A stretch of DNA of 64,000 bases from Streptomyces malaysiense (GCF_000980885.2 NZ_LBDA02000056.1:1-64000), one strand, 5' to 3'; shown: positions 42,948-52,388, counted from the first letter of the stretch. Translations and numbers: made by a program. The notes: a model not told the origin generated them from the letters alone.

Positions 42948-44075
42948 ATGAGGCGCATGGGGAGCACGAGGGGCGAGCGGGACCTGGGGGGCACGCGGGG
43001 CGTGCGGCGGATGGGCAGGCTGGCGGCGGCGGGAGTCGCGTGCGGTGCGGCCCTGGCCGCGCTGACCGTCCCGTCGGCCGCAGCGCTCGGCAGGCACCAG
43101 GGTGTGCACTGGGCGGCGAAGGACCCCGGCACCCCGCAGGTCCGCTTCCGGGGCCTGGCCGCCGTCGACCGGCACACCGCCTGGCTGGCCGGCACCGGCG
43201 GCACCGTGCTGCTCACCCGGGACGGCGGCACCTCCTGGCGCGACGTCTCCCCGTCCGGCGCGGCCGGCCTGGAGTTCCGGGACGTCGAGGCGTTCGACGC
43301 GCGGCACGCGGTGGTCCTGGCCATCGGCGAGGGCGAGGCGTCCCGGGTGTACCGCACCGACGACGGCGGGGCGAGCTGGACGGAGTCCTTCCGCAACACC
43401 GACCCGGACGCGTTCTACGACTGCATGGCCTTCTTCGACCGCCGCCACGGCCTCGCGGTGGCCGACCCCGTGGACGGGAGGTTCCGCGTCCTTTCCACGA
43501 GTGACGGCGGCCGTTCCTGGCGGGTGCTGCCCCCGGCCGGGATGCCGCCCGCCCTCGACGGCGAGGCGGGCTTCGCGGCGAGCGGGCAGTGCCTGGTCGC
43601 CTCCGGGCCCGAGGACGTCTGGCTGGCCACCGGCGGCGGCGCCCGCGCGCGGGTCCTGCACTCCGCCGACCGCGGGCTGACCTGGACCGCGACCGACACC
43701 CCGGTCCCGGCCGGCGACCCGGCCCGCGGGGTCTTCGCGCTCGCCTTCCGCGACCGCGCCCACGGTCTCGCCGTCGGCGGCGACTACCGCGCCGGCCTGC
43801 CCTCGCCGGAGGCCGCGGCCGTCACCCGGGACGGCGGCCGCACCTGGCAGCCCGCCGCCACCCCGCCGCCCGCCTACCGCTCCGGCGCGGCCTGGCTCCC
43901 GCACAGCAGCGACTCGGCGCTCGCCGTCGGTCCCACCGGCACCGATCTGACCACGGACGGCGGCCGCACCTGGCGCACGATCGACACCGGCTCGTACGAC
44001 ACCGTCTCCTGCACCCCCGACCTCGGCTGCTGGGCGGCCGGCGAGCGGGGCAGGGTGGCCCGGCTGGAACGGTGA
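42948..44075 (+). CDS. Secreted Ycf48/BNR-repeat beta-propeller protein
   Basis: 375 residues. The N-terminal basic region and hydrophobic core (RLAAAGVACGAALAALTV) form a signal peptide. The mature protein is built of WD/BNR-like blades, each with a D-G-G-x-[ST]-W turn (RDGGTSWRDV, DDGGASWTES, SDGGRSWRVL, RDGGRTWQPA, TDGGRTWRTI), so at least five blades are visible. Relatives are annotated as photosystem II stability factor-like, but in Streptomyces the role is unknown. It is divergent from ssgD, with a palindrome between them. Confidence 0.85.
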   Translation: MRRMGSTRGERDLGGTRGVRRMGRLAAAGVACGAALAALTVPSAAALGRHQGVHWAAKDPGTPQVRFRGLAAVDRHTAWLAGTGGTVLLTRDGGTSWRDVSPSGAAGLEFRDVEAFDARHAVVLAIGEGEASRVYRTDDGGASWTESFRNTDPDAFYDCMAFFDRRHGLAVADPVDGRFRVLSTSDGGRSWRVLPPAGMPPALDGEAGFAASGQCLVASGPEDVWLATGGGARARVLHSADRGLTWTATDTPVPAGDPARGVFALAFRDRAHGLAVGGDYRAGLPSPEAAAVTRDGGRTWQPAATPPPAYRSGAAWLPHSSDSALAVGPTGTDLTTDGGRTWRTIDTGSYDTVSCTPDLGCWAAGERGRVARLER

Positions 44076-44148
44076 GGTAGGCGCGCCGGGAGCCGGGTAC
44101 TCGCGCCCCGAAGGCGTCGGACCAGCCTTCGCGGTGAAAGGAGCGATC

Positions 44149-44487
44149 ATGCCCGCCGGTTCCAGCCCCAAGCGCGAACGACAGTACGAGCACATCAAGG
44201 AGAGCGCGCGGGACCGGGGCGCGAGCGAGGGACGCGCGAAGGAGATCGCCGCGCGGACCGTCAACAAGGAGCGCGCCCGGTCCGGCGAGTCCAGGACCGC
44301 GAGCCGCGCCTCGACCCAGGACATGTCGTCCGGCAGGCGCGGCGGCCTGCGGTCGGGCAACCGGTCGGGGCCCCAGGGTCCGACCCGCGACCAGCTGTAC
44401 AACGAGGCGAGGCAGCGGGGCATCGAGGGACGTTCGCACATGAACAAGGACGAGCTGCGGCGCGCGCTGGACGACAGGAAGGGCTGA
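44149..44487 (+). CDS. Small basic protein with Rho-N/SAP-like C-terminus
   Basis: 112 residues from ATG 44149, directly after AAAGGAG. Highly charged: N-terminal SPKRERQYEHIKESARDRG then the ASEGRAKEIAARTVNKERAR helix, an unstructured Gly/Arg/Ser middle, then a C-terminal helical hairpin TRDQLYNEARQRGIEGRSHM followed by NKDELRRAL. The hairpin matches Rho termination factor N-terminal domain-like repeats. Such proteins are sometimes annotated as plasmid stabilisation proteins. DNA or RNA binding is likely but unproven. Confidence 0.8.
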   Translation: MPAGSSPKRERQYEHIKESARDRGASEGRAKEIAARTVNKERARSGESRTASRASTQDMSSGRRGGLRSGNRSGPQGPTRDQLYNEARQRGIEGRSHMNKDELRRALDDRKG

Positions 44488-44609
44488 CGGGCCGCGCCGC
44501 GGTCGCGATCCCGATCCCGCCGGTACCGGGACGGCTCCGGTACGAGCATGATCGCGAGCCTGACCCCGGGAGCCGGGGCGGCCGGGCCGGGCACGTACAG
44601 TCGGCCCTC

Positions 44610-45368
44610 ATGACGACCGTAGGCGTACCGGCGGGCTGGCCCACCACCGAGGAGGAGGCCCGCGCGGTCCAGGACGAACTGCGCGGCCGGGTGGTGCTCG
44701 ACGAGCCCGGACCGCCGCCGGGCACCGGCCGGGTCACCGGGGTCGACGTGGCCTACGACGACGAGCGGGACCTGGTCGCCGCCGCGGCCGTCGTCCTGGA
44801 CGCCGCCTCCCTGGAGGTCGTCGCCGAGTCGACCGCGGTCGGCCGGGTGTCGTTCCCGTACGTCCCGGGCCTGCTCGCCTTCCGCGAGCTGCCCGCGGTC
44901 CTGGCCGCGCTCGAATCCCTGCCGTGTCCGCCCGGCCTGGTCGTGTGCGACGGCTACGGCCTCGCCCACCCCCGCCGCTTCGGCCTGGCGAGCCACCTGG
45001 GCGTTCTCACCGGCCTGCCCGCCATCGGCGTCGCCAAGAACCCCTTCACCTTCACCTACGACGAGCCCGCGCCCGCCCGCGGCAGCTCCGCACCGCTGCT
45101 CGCCGGAGCCGAGGAGGTCGGCCGCGCCCTTCGCACGCGCGACGCCGTCAAACCCGTCTTCGTCTCCGTCGGCCACCGGGTGTCCCTGGCCAACGCCCTC
45201 GCCCACACGCTGGCGCTCGCCCCCGCCTACCGCCTCCCGGAGACCACCCGCCGCGCGGACGGCCTCTGCCGCAGGGCGCTCAAGGAGGCGGCGGCGGAAG
45301 AGGCGAGGGAGGGGGCGGCGGACGGGCCGGCTCAGTCGGCGACGAGCCGCCAGGCCCCGACCTCCTGA
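44610..45368 (+). CDS. nfi: Endonuclease V
   Basis: 252 residues. Cleaves next to deoxyinosine to start repair of deaminated adenine. Catalytic motifs: GVDVAYD (D46) near the N-terminus, FPYVPGLLAFRELPAV near 91-106 and CDGYGLAHPRRFGLASHLGV near 113-132, with NPFTF further on. A TACAGT box eight bases before the ATG suggests a leaderless message. The last 37 bp overlap the end of the opposite small gene at 45332-45520. Confidence 0.93.
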   Translation: MTTVGVPAGWPTTEEEARAVQDELRGRVVLDEPGPPPGTGRVTGVDVAYDDERDLVAAAAVVLDAASLEVVAESTAVGRVSFPYVPGLLAFRELPAVLAALESLPCPPGLVVCDGYGLAHPRRFGLASHLGVLTGLPAIGVAKNPFTFTYDEPAPARGSSAPLLAGAEEVGRALRTRDAVKPVFVSVGHRVSLANALAHTLALAPAYRLPETTRRADGLCRRALKEAAAEEAREGAADGPAQSATSRQAPTS

Positions 45369-45520
45369 TATCCGGAGTCGTGGAGGGGCGAGCCGTCGCC
45401 CGGCTCCAGCGCGTAGTGGTGCAGATTGCCGCCCCAGTAGCGCAGGATCCGGCCCAGCTCGGCGGCCCGCTCCTGCGCGGACGCGTTCTCGTCCACGGTC
45501 ACTTCGAGCACGAACTTCAC
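45332..45520 (-). CDS. Small conserved hypothetical protein
   Basis: 62 residues from a GTG at 45520, with an AGGAGG box upstream. MKFVLEVTVDENASAQERAA through LGRILRYWGGNLHHY looks like a single small alpha/beta domain. A conserved Trp and His pair in the centre is notable. No family name is known to me. It runs antisense into the 3' end of nfi by 37 bp. Confidence 0.72.
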   Translation of the reverse strand: MKFVLEVTVDENASAQERAAELGRILRYWGGNLHHYALEPGDGSPLHDSGYQEVGAWRLVAD

Positions 45521-45611
45521 GGTTTTTGCGCCTCCTCAGGGCATCGTCCGGCCTGAACGCCCATCGTCGCACCGGGCCCGCGCGAGGCGGGCGCGCACCG
45601 GACGATCCCGG

Positions 45612-46781
45612 TCACCGCTCGGCCGCCACCCGGAAGGTGATCCCGGCCGTTCGCAGCCGCTCCGTCAGGGCGTCGCCCATCGCCTGGGCCGTCGTCACCT
45701 GGCCGGATGTCTTCGGGAGATCGTCGAGGGCCAGGCAGAGCGCGGCCTCGGCGAACATCTTGGCGGTCTCGTCGTACCCGGGGTCGCCGCCCGCGACCTC
45801 CGTGTAGACGCGCCGGCCGCCGCCCTCGCCGACGAAACGGACCCTGAACCAGCTCCTGGCCCGCTTCTCCGCGCTGGGCCCCTCGCCGGGACCGAGCCGG
45901 TCGGACATCCAGTGGCGCACGGCCGGCAGCTGGGCGGCGGCCGCCGCGGCGGTGACCGCCGCGGCCCCGCCGAGCGCGACCGGCAGATGACGGACCGCCG
46001 CGAAGTGCCGGTAACGGAAGTCGGGTCCGTACCGGTCGAGGGCCCGCGCCGAACGGCTCACGATCCGCGGGTCGATGGTGGGCAGCGGCAGCGCCCACGC
46101 GCCGACCTCGCGGGCGAACCGCGGCGCCCCGGTCGGCGCGCCGACCCGGCGCCCGTGCAGTCGCGGCTCGTGCCGGGCCCGGTCGCGGGCGGCAGCCAGC
46201 ATCGCGCGCCCACGGGCGAGCTGGCCGAGCGCCGAGGCCAGGGTGCCGCCGGAGAACGCCGCGTCGACCGTCACATAGCCGTCCACCCGCAGCGGCACAC
46301 CCTCCGGCAGCCGCCGCACCGTGAAGTACACGCCCAGGTCGTGCGGAACGGAGTCGAACCCGCACGCGTGCACCAGGCGCGCGCCGGTCTCCCGGGCGCG
46401 GGCGTCGTGCCGTACGTACATCAGGTCCACGAACTCCGGCTCGCCGGTGAGGTCCAGATAGTCCGTCCCGGCGTCCGCGCAGGCCGCGACCAGTTGCTCG
46501 CCGTGGTGGAGGTACGGCCCCACGGTCGTGGCCACCACCCGGGCCCGCTCGGCGAGGTCGCGCAGCCCGGCCGGCCGGGACGTGTCGGCGCGCAGCACGC
46601 CGATGTCCGCGGCCGCGGGCAGCCGGTCCCGCAGCCGCCGCAGCTTCACCTCGTCGCGCCCGGCGATCGCCCAGCGCAGGCCCTTCGGCGCGTGCGCCGC
46701 CAGGTACTGCGCCGTCAGGGCGCCGACGAACCCCGTCGCCCCGTAGAGCACCACGTCGTAGGGACGATCCAGCCCGTTCAT
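45612..46781 (-). CDS. Saccharopine dehydrogenase-like / trans-acting enoyl reductase family protein
   Basis: 389 residues from ATG 46781 (GCGAGG upstream). The N-terminal Rossmann motif YGATGFVGALTAQYLA (14-29) is followed by AGRDEVKLRRL, ARVVATTVGPYLHHGEQLVA and YLDLTGEPEF, as in saccharopine dehydrogenase NADP-binding-domain proteins. These include the mycobacterial trans-acting enoyl reductase of phthiocerol lipid synthesis. The C-terminal region is hydrophobic (LGGAAAVTAAAAAAQLPAV) and may contact membranes. Substrate unknown. Confidence 0.88.
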   Translation of the reverse strand: MNGLDRPYDVVLYGATGFVGALTAQYLAAHAPKGLRWAIAGRDEVKLRRLRDRLPAAADIGVLRADTSRPAGLRDLAERARVVATTVGPYLHHGEQLVAACADAGTDYLDLTGEPEFVDLMYVRHDARARETGARLVHACGFDSVPHDLGVYFTVRRLPEGVPLRVDGYVTVDAAFSGGTLASALGQLARGRAMLAAARDRARHEPRLHGRRVGAPTGAPRFAREVGAWALPLPTIDPRIVSRSARALDRYGPDFRYRHFAAVRHLPVALGGAAAVTAAAAAAQLPAVRHWMSDRLGPGEGPSAEKRARSWFRVRFVGEGGGRRVYTEVAGGDPGYDETAKMFAEAALCLALDDLPKTSGQVTTAQAMGDALTERLRTAGITFRVAAER

Positions 46782-46901
46782 GACCCACCTCGCCTGCTCA
46801 TGACACCCCTCGGTCGCGCAGCCCGCGCCGCTGTCGGTGGCCGAGGCTAGCGTGAGGAGAGCGTGCCGGAGGCGGCCGGGTGATTTTCAGCCGGATGGGC
46901 A

Positions 46902-46920
46902 CTTGGCTAAGCGCTTGCTC
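46902..46920. promoter_or_regulatory. TetR-like dyad in the 46.8-47.0 kb divergent promoter
   Basis: The sequence GGCTAAGCGCTTGCTC carries a perfect AAGCGCTT core (46909-46916) with partly matching flanks. It resembles operators bound by TetR-type lipid-metabolism repressors in actinobacteria. No TetR gene is adjacent, so it is only a candidate site. Confidence 0.35.
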
Positions 46921-46963
46921 GTTCAGGTCTTGTGCCAGATGGAACGCGTTCATAGCATCACCG

Positions 46964-46984
46964 GTGTTACATCAGTTGTGTCAC
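46964..46984. promoter_or_regulatory. Candidate MerR-regulator site upstream of the CoA-transferase/fad operon
   Basis: GTGTTACATCAGTTGTGTCA then C at 46964-46984. The reverse complement of 52389-52409, upstream of the MerR gene, agrees at 15 of 21 positions by eye. It ends 16 bp before the operon's first ATG. A shared site would tie the convergent MerR gene to this operon. Confidence 0.45.
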
Positions 46985-47000
46985 ACGCTTGGGGGTCGGC

Positions 47001-48155
47001 ATGAGCACGGCGGCACCAGCGGAGCGGGGACCGCTCGGCGGCGTGCGCGTGGTGGAGCTGGCCGGCATCGGGCCGGGCCCGTTCGCCGCCATGCTGCTCG
47101 CCGACCTCGGCGCCGACGTGGTCCGGGTGGACCGCCCCGGCGGCCCCGGCCTCGGCATCGACCCCGCCCACGACATCACCAACCGCAACAAGCGCTCGAT
47201 CGTGGTCGACCTCAAGTCCCCGGACGGCGCCGCCCGCGTCCTGGACCTCGCCGAGCGCGCCGACGTCCTCGTCGAGGGCTACCGGCCGGGCGTCGCCGAG
47301 CGGCTCGGCGTCGGCCCCGCCGACTGCCACGCCCGCAACCCCCGTCTGGTCTACGGCCGGATGACCGGCTGGGGCCAGGACGGCCCCCTCGCCGATCGCG
47401 CGGGCCACGACGTGTCCTACATCGCGCTCACCGGCGCCCTCGGCATGATCGGCCACCCCGGCAGCCCCCCGGCCGTGCCCGCCAACCTCCTCGGGGACTA
47501 CGCGGGCGGCTCGCTCTACCTGGTCGTCGGCGTCCTCGCCGCCCTGCACCACGCGCGTGCCACCGGCACCGGCCAGGTCGTGGACGCCGCCATCGTGGAC
47601 GGCACCGCCCATCTGTCCGCGATGATCCACGGCATGCTGTCCGCCGGCGCCTGGCAGGACCGGCGGGGCACCAACCTCCTGGACGGCGGCTGCCCCTGCT
47701 ACGGCACCTACGAGACCGCCGACGGCGGATACATGGCGGTCGGCGCCCTGGAGGAGCGGTTCTCGGCCGAGTTCCTGCGCCTGCTCGGCCTGGACGACCT
47801 CCAGGGCGCCCGCGCCGACCTCACCCGGTGGCCGGAACTGCGCGCGGCGATCGCGGCGCGCTTCCGGGAGCGCGGCCGCGAGGAGTGGACCGCCCTGTTC
47901 GCGGACTCCGACGCCTGCGTGGCCCCCGTGCTGTCGCTGCGCGAGGCCCCGCACCACCCGCACCTGGCCGCCCGCGGCACCTTCACCGACCACGGCGGCA
48001 TCACCCAGCCCGCCCCCGCACCCCGTTTCTCCGCCACCCCCACCGCCGTCCGCACCGGACCCGCGCTGCCCGGCGCCGACACCGAGGCCGTGGCCCGGGA
48101 CTGGGACATACCCGCGCTCACCGGCGACGCCCGGCCGACCCCGGCCGCCGACTGA
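47001..48155 (+). CDS. CaiB/BaiF family CoA-transferase (alpha-methylacyl-CoA racemase-like)
   Basis: 384 residues from ATG 47001. Family III CoA-transferase fold: GGVRVVELAGIGPGPFAAML then LADLGADVVRVDRP, NRNKRSIVVDLKSPDG, and the region MTGWGQDGPLADRAGHDVSY with the catalytic Asp. GIDPAHDITNRNK and DGTAHLSAMIHGM match alpha-methylacyl-CoA racemase relatives. It is likely to handle branched or 2-methyl acyl-CoAs so that the downstream beta-oxidation genes can act. Followed after 60 bp by the thiolase. Confidence 0.9.
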   Translation: MSTAAPAERGPLGGVRVVELAGIGPGPFAAMLLADLGADVVRVDRPGGPGLGIDPAHDITNRNKRSIVVDLKSPDGAARVLDLAERADVLVEGYRPGVAERLGVGPADCHARNPRLVYGRMTGWGQDGPLADRAGHDVSYIALTGALGMIGHPGSPPAVPANLLGDYAGGSLYLVVGVLAALHHARATGTGQVVDAAIVDGTAHLSAMIHGMLSAGAWQDRRGTNLLDGGCPCYGTYETADGGYMAVGALEERFSAEFLRLLGLDDLQGARADLTRWPELRAAIAARFRERGREEWTALFADSDACVAPVLSLREAPHHPHLAARGTFTDHGGITQPAPAPRFSATPTAVRTGPALPGADTEAVARDWDIPALTGDARPTPAAD

Positions 48156-48215
48156 GCCCCCGACCCATCCGCCGCGGGCCGAACCGCCCGGCCGACCCTC
48201 CCGAAAGGCATCCCA

Positions 48216-49430
48216 GTGAGCACCGAAGCGTACGTGTACGACGCGATCCGCACCCCGCGCGGCCGCGGCAAGGCGAACGGCGCCCTGCACGGCACCAAGC
48301 CCATCGACCTGGTCGTCGGCCTCATCCACGAGATCCGGGACCGCTTCCCGGGCCTCGACCCTGCCGCCATCGACGACATCGTGCTCGGCGTCGTCGGCCC
48401 CGTCGGCGACCAGGGCTCGGACATCGCCCGCATCGCCGCGATCGCCGCCGGGCTGCCGGACACCGTCGCGGGCGTGCAGGAGAACCGCTTCTGCGCCTCG
48501 GGCCTCGAAGCCGTCAACCTGGCCGCGGCCAAGGTCCGCTCCGGCTGGGAGGACATGGTCCTCGCGGGCGGCGTGGAGTCGATGTCCCGGGTCCCGATGG
48601 CCTCCGACGGCGGCGCCTGGTTCAACGACCCGATGACCAACCTCGACGTCAACTTCGTGCCGCAGGGCATCGGCGCCGACCTCATCGCCACCATCGGCGG
48701 CTTCACCCGCCGGGACGTGGACGAGTTCGCGGCGCTGTCCCAGGAGCGCGCCGTCAACGCCTGGAAGGAGGGTCGCTTCGCCCGCTCCGTGGTCCCGGTC
48801 AAGGACCGCGCGGGGCTGGTCGTCCTCGACCGCGACGAGCACCCGCGCCCCGGCACCACCGCGGACACCCTGGCCAAGCTCAAGCCGTCCTTCGCCGACA
48901 TCGGCGAACTCGGCGGGTTCGACGCCGTGGCGCTCCAGAAGTACCACTGGGTGGAGAAGATCGACCACGTCCACCACGCGGGCAACTCCTCCGGCATCGT
49001 GGACGGCGCCTCGCTCGTCGCGATCGGCTCCAAGGAGGTCGGCGAGCGCTACGGCCTCACCCCGCGCGCGCGGATCGTCTCGGCCGCCGTCTCCGGCTCC
49101 GAGCCCACCATCATGCTCACCGGCCCCGCGCCCGCCACCCGCAAGGCCCTCGCCAAGGCCGGCCTCACCATCGACGACATCGACCTGGTCGAGATCAACG
49201 AGGCGTTCGCCGCCGTCGTGCTGCGCTTCGTCCAGGAGATGGGCCTGTCGCTGGACAAGGTCAACGTCAACGGCGGCGCCATCGCCCTCGGCCACCCGCT
49301 CGGCGCCACCGGTGCCATGATCCTCGGCACCCTCATCGACGAACTGGAGCGCCAGGACAAGCGCTACGGCCTCGCCACCCTGTGCGTGGGCGGCGGCATG
49401 GGCATCGCCACCATCATCGAGCGCATCTGA
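48216..49430 (+). CDS. fadA: Acetyl-CoA C-acyltransferase (thiolase)
   Basis: 404 residues from a GTG at 48216 (CGAAAGG upstream). Thiolytic cleavage of 3-ketoacyl-CoA. Nucleophilic Cys at about residue 93 in ENRFCASGLEAVN; EINEAFAAVVLRF; His in NGGAIALGHPLGATGA; the second catalytic Cys in TLCVGGGMG near the C-terminus. Middle gene of the operon, 41 bp before fadB. Confidence 0.95.
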   Translation: MSTEAYVYDAIRTPRGRGKANGALHGTKPIDLVVGLIHEIRDRFPGLDPAAIDDIVLGVVGPVGDQGSDIARIAAIAAGLPDTVAGVQENRFCASGLEAVNLAAAKVRSGWEDMVLAGGVESMSRVPMASDGGAWFNDPMTNLDVNFVPQGIGADLIATIGGFTRRDVDEFAALSQERAVNAWKEGRFARSVVPVKDRAGLVVLDRDEHPRPGTTADTLAKLKPSFADIGELGGFDAVALQKYHWVEKIDHVHHAGNSSGIVDGASLVAIGSKEVGERYGLTPRARIVSAAVSGSEPTIMLTGPAPATRKALAKAGLTIDDIDLVEINEAFAAVVLRFVQEMGLSLDKVNVNGGAIALGHPLGATGAMILGTLIDELERQDKRYGLATLCVGGGMGIATIIERI

Positions 49431-49471
49431 ACTCCCAGCGGAACCAAGCGACTTCAACGGAGACGACTGTC

Positions 49472-51652
49472 ATGACCGAGAGCACCACCATCCGCTGGGA
49501 GCAGGACGACACCGGTGTCGTCACCCTGGTCCTGGACGACCCCGACCAGTCCGCGAACACGATGAACCAGGCCTTCAAGGCGTCCATCGAGGCGATCGCG
49601 GACCGCGCCGTGGCCGAGAAGGACTCCATCCGGGGCATCATCTACACCTCCGCCAAGAAGACCTTCTTCGCGGGCGGTGACCTCAAGGAGATGATCCAGG
49701 CCGGCCCCGGTGACGCCCAGGCCGTCTTCGACACCGCGACCGCGATCAAGAACGCGCTGCGCCGCATCGAGACCCTCGGCAAGCCTGTCGTCGCCGCCAT
49801 CAACGGCGCCGCCCTGGGCGGCGGTTACGAGATCGCGCTCGCCTCCCACCACCGCATCGCCCTGGACGCCCCCGGCTCCAAGATCGGTCTTCCCGAGGTC
49901 ACCCTCGGCCTGCTGCCCGCGGGCGGCGGTGTCACCCGTACGGTGCGCCTGATGGGCATCACCGACGCGCTGCTCAAGCTGCTGCTCCAGGGCACCCAGT
50001 ACAACCCGCGGCGCGCCCTGGAGAACGGGCTGGTCCACGAGGTGGCCGAGACGCCGGAGGAGATGCTGGCCAAGGCCCGCGCCTTCATCGACGAGCACCC
50101 CGAGTCCCAGCAGCCCTGGGACGTCCCGGGCTACCGGATCCCGGGCGGCACCCCGGCCAACCCGAAGTTCGCCGCCAACCTGCCCGCCTTCCCGGCCAGC
50201 CTGCGCAAGCAGACGAACGGCGCGCCCTACCCGGCGCCGCGCAACATCATGGCCGCGGCGGTCGAGGGCTCCCAGGTCGACTTCGAGAACGCCAGCACCA
50301 TCGAGACCCGCTACTTCACCGAGCTGGTCACCGGGCAGACCGCGAAGAACATGATCCAGGCGTTCTTCTTCGACATCCAGGCGGTCAACTCCGGTGCCAA
50401 CCGCCCCAAGGGCGTCGAGCCCCGGGAGGTCCGCAAGGTGGCCGTGCTCGGCGCGGGCATGATGGGCGCGGGCATCGCCTACTCGTGCGCCCGTGCGGGC
50501 ATCGAGGTCGTCCTCAAGGACGTCTCGCTGGAGGCCGCGCTCAAGGGCAAGGGCTACTCCGAGAAGCTGTGCGCCAAGGCCGTCTCCCGGGGCCGCACCA
50601 CGCAGGAGAAGGCGGACGCGCTGCTCGCCCGGATCACGCCCACCGGGGACGCCGCCGACGTCGCCGGCTGCGACGCGGTGATCGAGGCCGTCTTCGAGGA
50701 CACCGCGCTCAAGCACAAGGTCTTCCAGGAGATCGAGTCCGTGGTCGCGCCCGACGCGCTGCTGTGCTCCAACACCTCCACCCTGCCCATCACCGGCCTC
50801 GCCGAGGGCGTCGAGCGCCAGGGCGACTTCATCGGCCTGCACTTCTTCTCGCCGGTCGACAAGATGCCGCTGGTCGAGATCATCAAGGGCGAGCGCACCG
50901 GCGACGAGGCCCTCGCCCGCGCCTTCGACCTGGTCCGGCAGATCAACAAGACGCCGATCGTCGTCAACGACTCGCGCGGCTTCTTCACCTCCCGGGTGAT
51001 CGGCCAGTTCATCAACGAGGGCGTCGCCATGGTCGGCGAGGGCATCGAGCCCGCCTCCATCGAGCAGGCCGCCGCCCAGGCCGGCTACCCGGCCAAGGTG
51101 CTCTCCCTGATGGACGAGCTGACCCTCACCCTCCCCCGGAAGATCCGCAACGAGACGAAGCGGGCGGTCGAGGAGGCCGGCGGCACCTGGACGGCGCACC
51201 CGGCCGACAGCGTCATCGACCGCATGGTCGACGAGTTCGGGCGCCCCGGCCGCAGCGGCGGCGCAGGCTTCTACGACTACGCGCAGGACGGCAAGCGCGC
51301 CGGGCTCTGGCCGGGCCTGCGCGAGCACTTCACCAAGGCCGGGCACGAGATCCCGTTCGAGGACATGCGGGAGCGGATGCTCTTCTCCGAGGCGCTGGAC
51401 ACCGTGCGCCTGGTGGAGGAGGGCGTGCTGACCTCCGTCGCCGACGCCAACGTCGGCTCCATCCTGGGCATCGGCTTCCCGGCGTGGACCGGCGGTGTGC
51501 TCCAGTACATCAACGGTTACGAGGGCGGCCTGCCCGGCTTCGTGGCCCGCGCCCGGGAACTCGCCGAGGCCTACGGCGAGCGGTTCGAGCCGCCGGCGCT
51601 GCTGGTGGAGAAGGCGGACCGGGGCGAGCGCTTCACGGACTCAGCCGCCTGA
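49472..51652 (+). CDS. fadB: Fatty-acid oxidation complex alpha subunit
   Basis: 726 residues. Bifunctional: an enoyl-CoA hydratase domain (about 1-200; oxyanion region NGAALGGGYEIALAS near 111-125 and the EVTLGLLPAGGGVTR segment) is fused to L-3-hydroxyacyl-CoA dehydrogenase. The NAD-binding loop is VAVLGAGMMGAGIAYSCA near 324-341, with HFFSPVDKMPLVEI near 460 and the C-terminal dimerisation domains after 495. It supplies the hydratase and dehydrogenase steps of beta-oxidation. Its stop overlaps the convergent MerR stop by 12 bp. Confidence 0.95.
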   Translation: MTESTTIRWEQDDTGVVTLVLDDPDQSANTMNQAFKASIEAIADRAVAEKDSIRGIIYTSAKKTFFAGGDLKEMIQAGPGDAQAVFDTATAIKNALRRIETLGKPVVAAINGAALGGGYEIALASHHRIALDAPGSKIGLPEVTLGLLPAGGGVTRTVRLMGITDALLKLLLQGTQYNPRRALENGLVHEVAETPEEMLAKARAFIDEHPESQQPWDVPGYRIPGGTPANPKFAANLPAFPASLRKQTNGAPYPAPRNIMAAAVEGSQVDFENASTIETRYFTELVTGQTAKNMIQAFFFDIQAVNSGANRPKGVEPREVRKVAVLGAGMMGAGIAYSCARAGIEVVLKDVSLEAALKGKGYSEKLCAKAVSRGRTTQEKADALLARITPTGDAADVAGCDAVIEAVFEDTALKHKVFQEIESVVAPDALLCSNTSTLPITGLAEGVERQGDFIGLHFFSPVDKMPLVEIIKGERTGDEALARAFDLVRQINKTPIVVNDSRGFFTSRVIGQFINEGVAMVGEGIEPASIEQAAAQAGYPAKVLSLMDELTLTLPRKIRNETKRAVEEAGGTWTAHPADSVIDRMVDEFGRPGRSGGAGFYDYAQDGKRAGLWPGLREHFTKAGHEIPFEDMRERMLFSEALDTVRLVEEGVLTSVADANVGSILGIGFPAWTGGVLQYINGYEGGLPGFVARARELAEAYGERFEPPALLVEKADRGERFTDSAA

Positions 51653-52372
51653 CGGCCCCTCGCCGCTGAGCAGCTCGCTCAGCTCTTCGCGCAGCGAACG
51701 CTGGAAGGTGGTCAGCAGCGCCTGCACCACCAGCGGGTGGATGTGCGCGGACAGGTCCCGCACGTCGCGGGTGTCCCGCTCGGCCACCTCGCCGCGGAAG
51801 AGCCGGGCGAGCTCACGGGCCGCGGCGCGCGAGTGCTCCATGAGCACCTCGCGCGCCGCGAGGATCGTGCCCCGCGACAACGGCACGTCCAGCAGTTCGA
51901 GCCCGAGCCGCAGCAGGCCGGTGTCGACCCGGAAGCGGTCCTCCCCGCCGGCGCCGGTCTCGGCGTCCGCGATCAGCACCCCGGCCGCCGTGAGCCGTTC
52001 CAACTCCTCGTCGGCCAGCACCCGTCCCGCGCGCCGCTCCAGCTCGGCGCGCGGGAGCGTCTCCACGGAGTCCGGCGCCCAGGAGGCGACCACGGCGCGG
52101 TGGATGGCCAGGTCGTGGGCGGACAGATCGGACGGCAGCTGAGCCAGGTACCGCTCGATCGCCGCGAGTGTCATCCCCTGGCGCTGCAACTCCTCGATCA
52201 GCGCCAGCCGGGCCAGGTGCTCCGCCCCGTACCGACCCACCCGCCGCGGCCCGATCGCCGGTGGCGGCAGCAGCCCCTTGCTCCCGTAGAAGCGCACGGT
52301 CCGCACCGTCACCCCCGCCCGTGCGGCCAGTTCGTCGACGGTCAGGCTCATCTCCCCGGCATCGGTCGTCAT
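51641..52372 (-). CDS. MerR-family transcriptional regulator
   Basis: 243 residues from ATG 52372; a second ATG at 52351 follows GGGGAG too closely to be ideal, so a leaderless start is possible. The MerR HTH is LTVDELAARAGVTVRTVRFY then GSKGLLPPPAIGPRRVGRYG, at residues about 10-50, followed by a dimerisation helix (LALIEELQRQGMTLAAIERY). The C-terminal effector region of about 130 residues has no Cys cluster, so a metabolite rather than a metal sensor is likely. It is convergent with fadB, and its promoter shares a motif with that of the fad operon. Confidence 0.9.
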   Translation of the reverse strand: MTTDAGEMSLTVDELAARAGVTVRTVRFYGSKGLLPPPAIGPRRVGRYGAEHLARLALIEELQRQGMTLAAIERYLAQLPSDLSAHDLAIHRAVVASWAPDSVETLPRAELERRAGRVLADEELERLTAAGVLIADAETGAGGEDRFRVDTGLLRLGLELLDVPLSRGTILAAREVLMEHSRAAARELARLFRGEVAERDTRDVRDLSAHIHPLVVQALLTTFQRSLREELSELLSGEGPSGG

Positions 52373-52388
52373 GTGCAGCAGTATCGCT

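Noticed and set aside
46880..49471. Apparent long N-terminal extension fused to FadB
   Set aside because: The stretch is the shadow frame of the CoA-transferase and thiolase genes; fadB starts at the ATG 49472.
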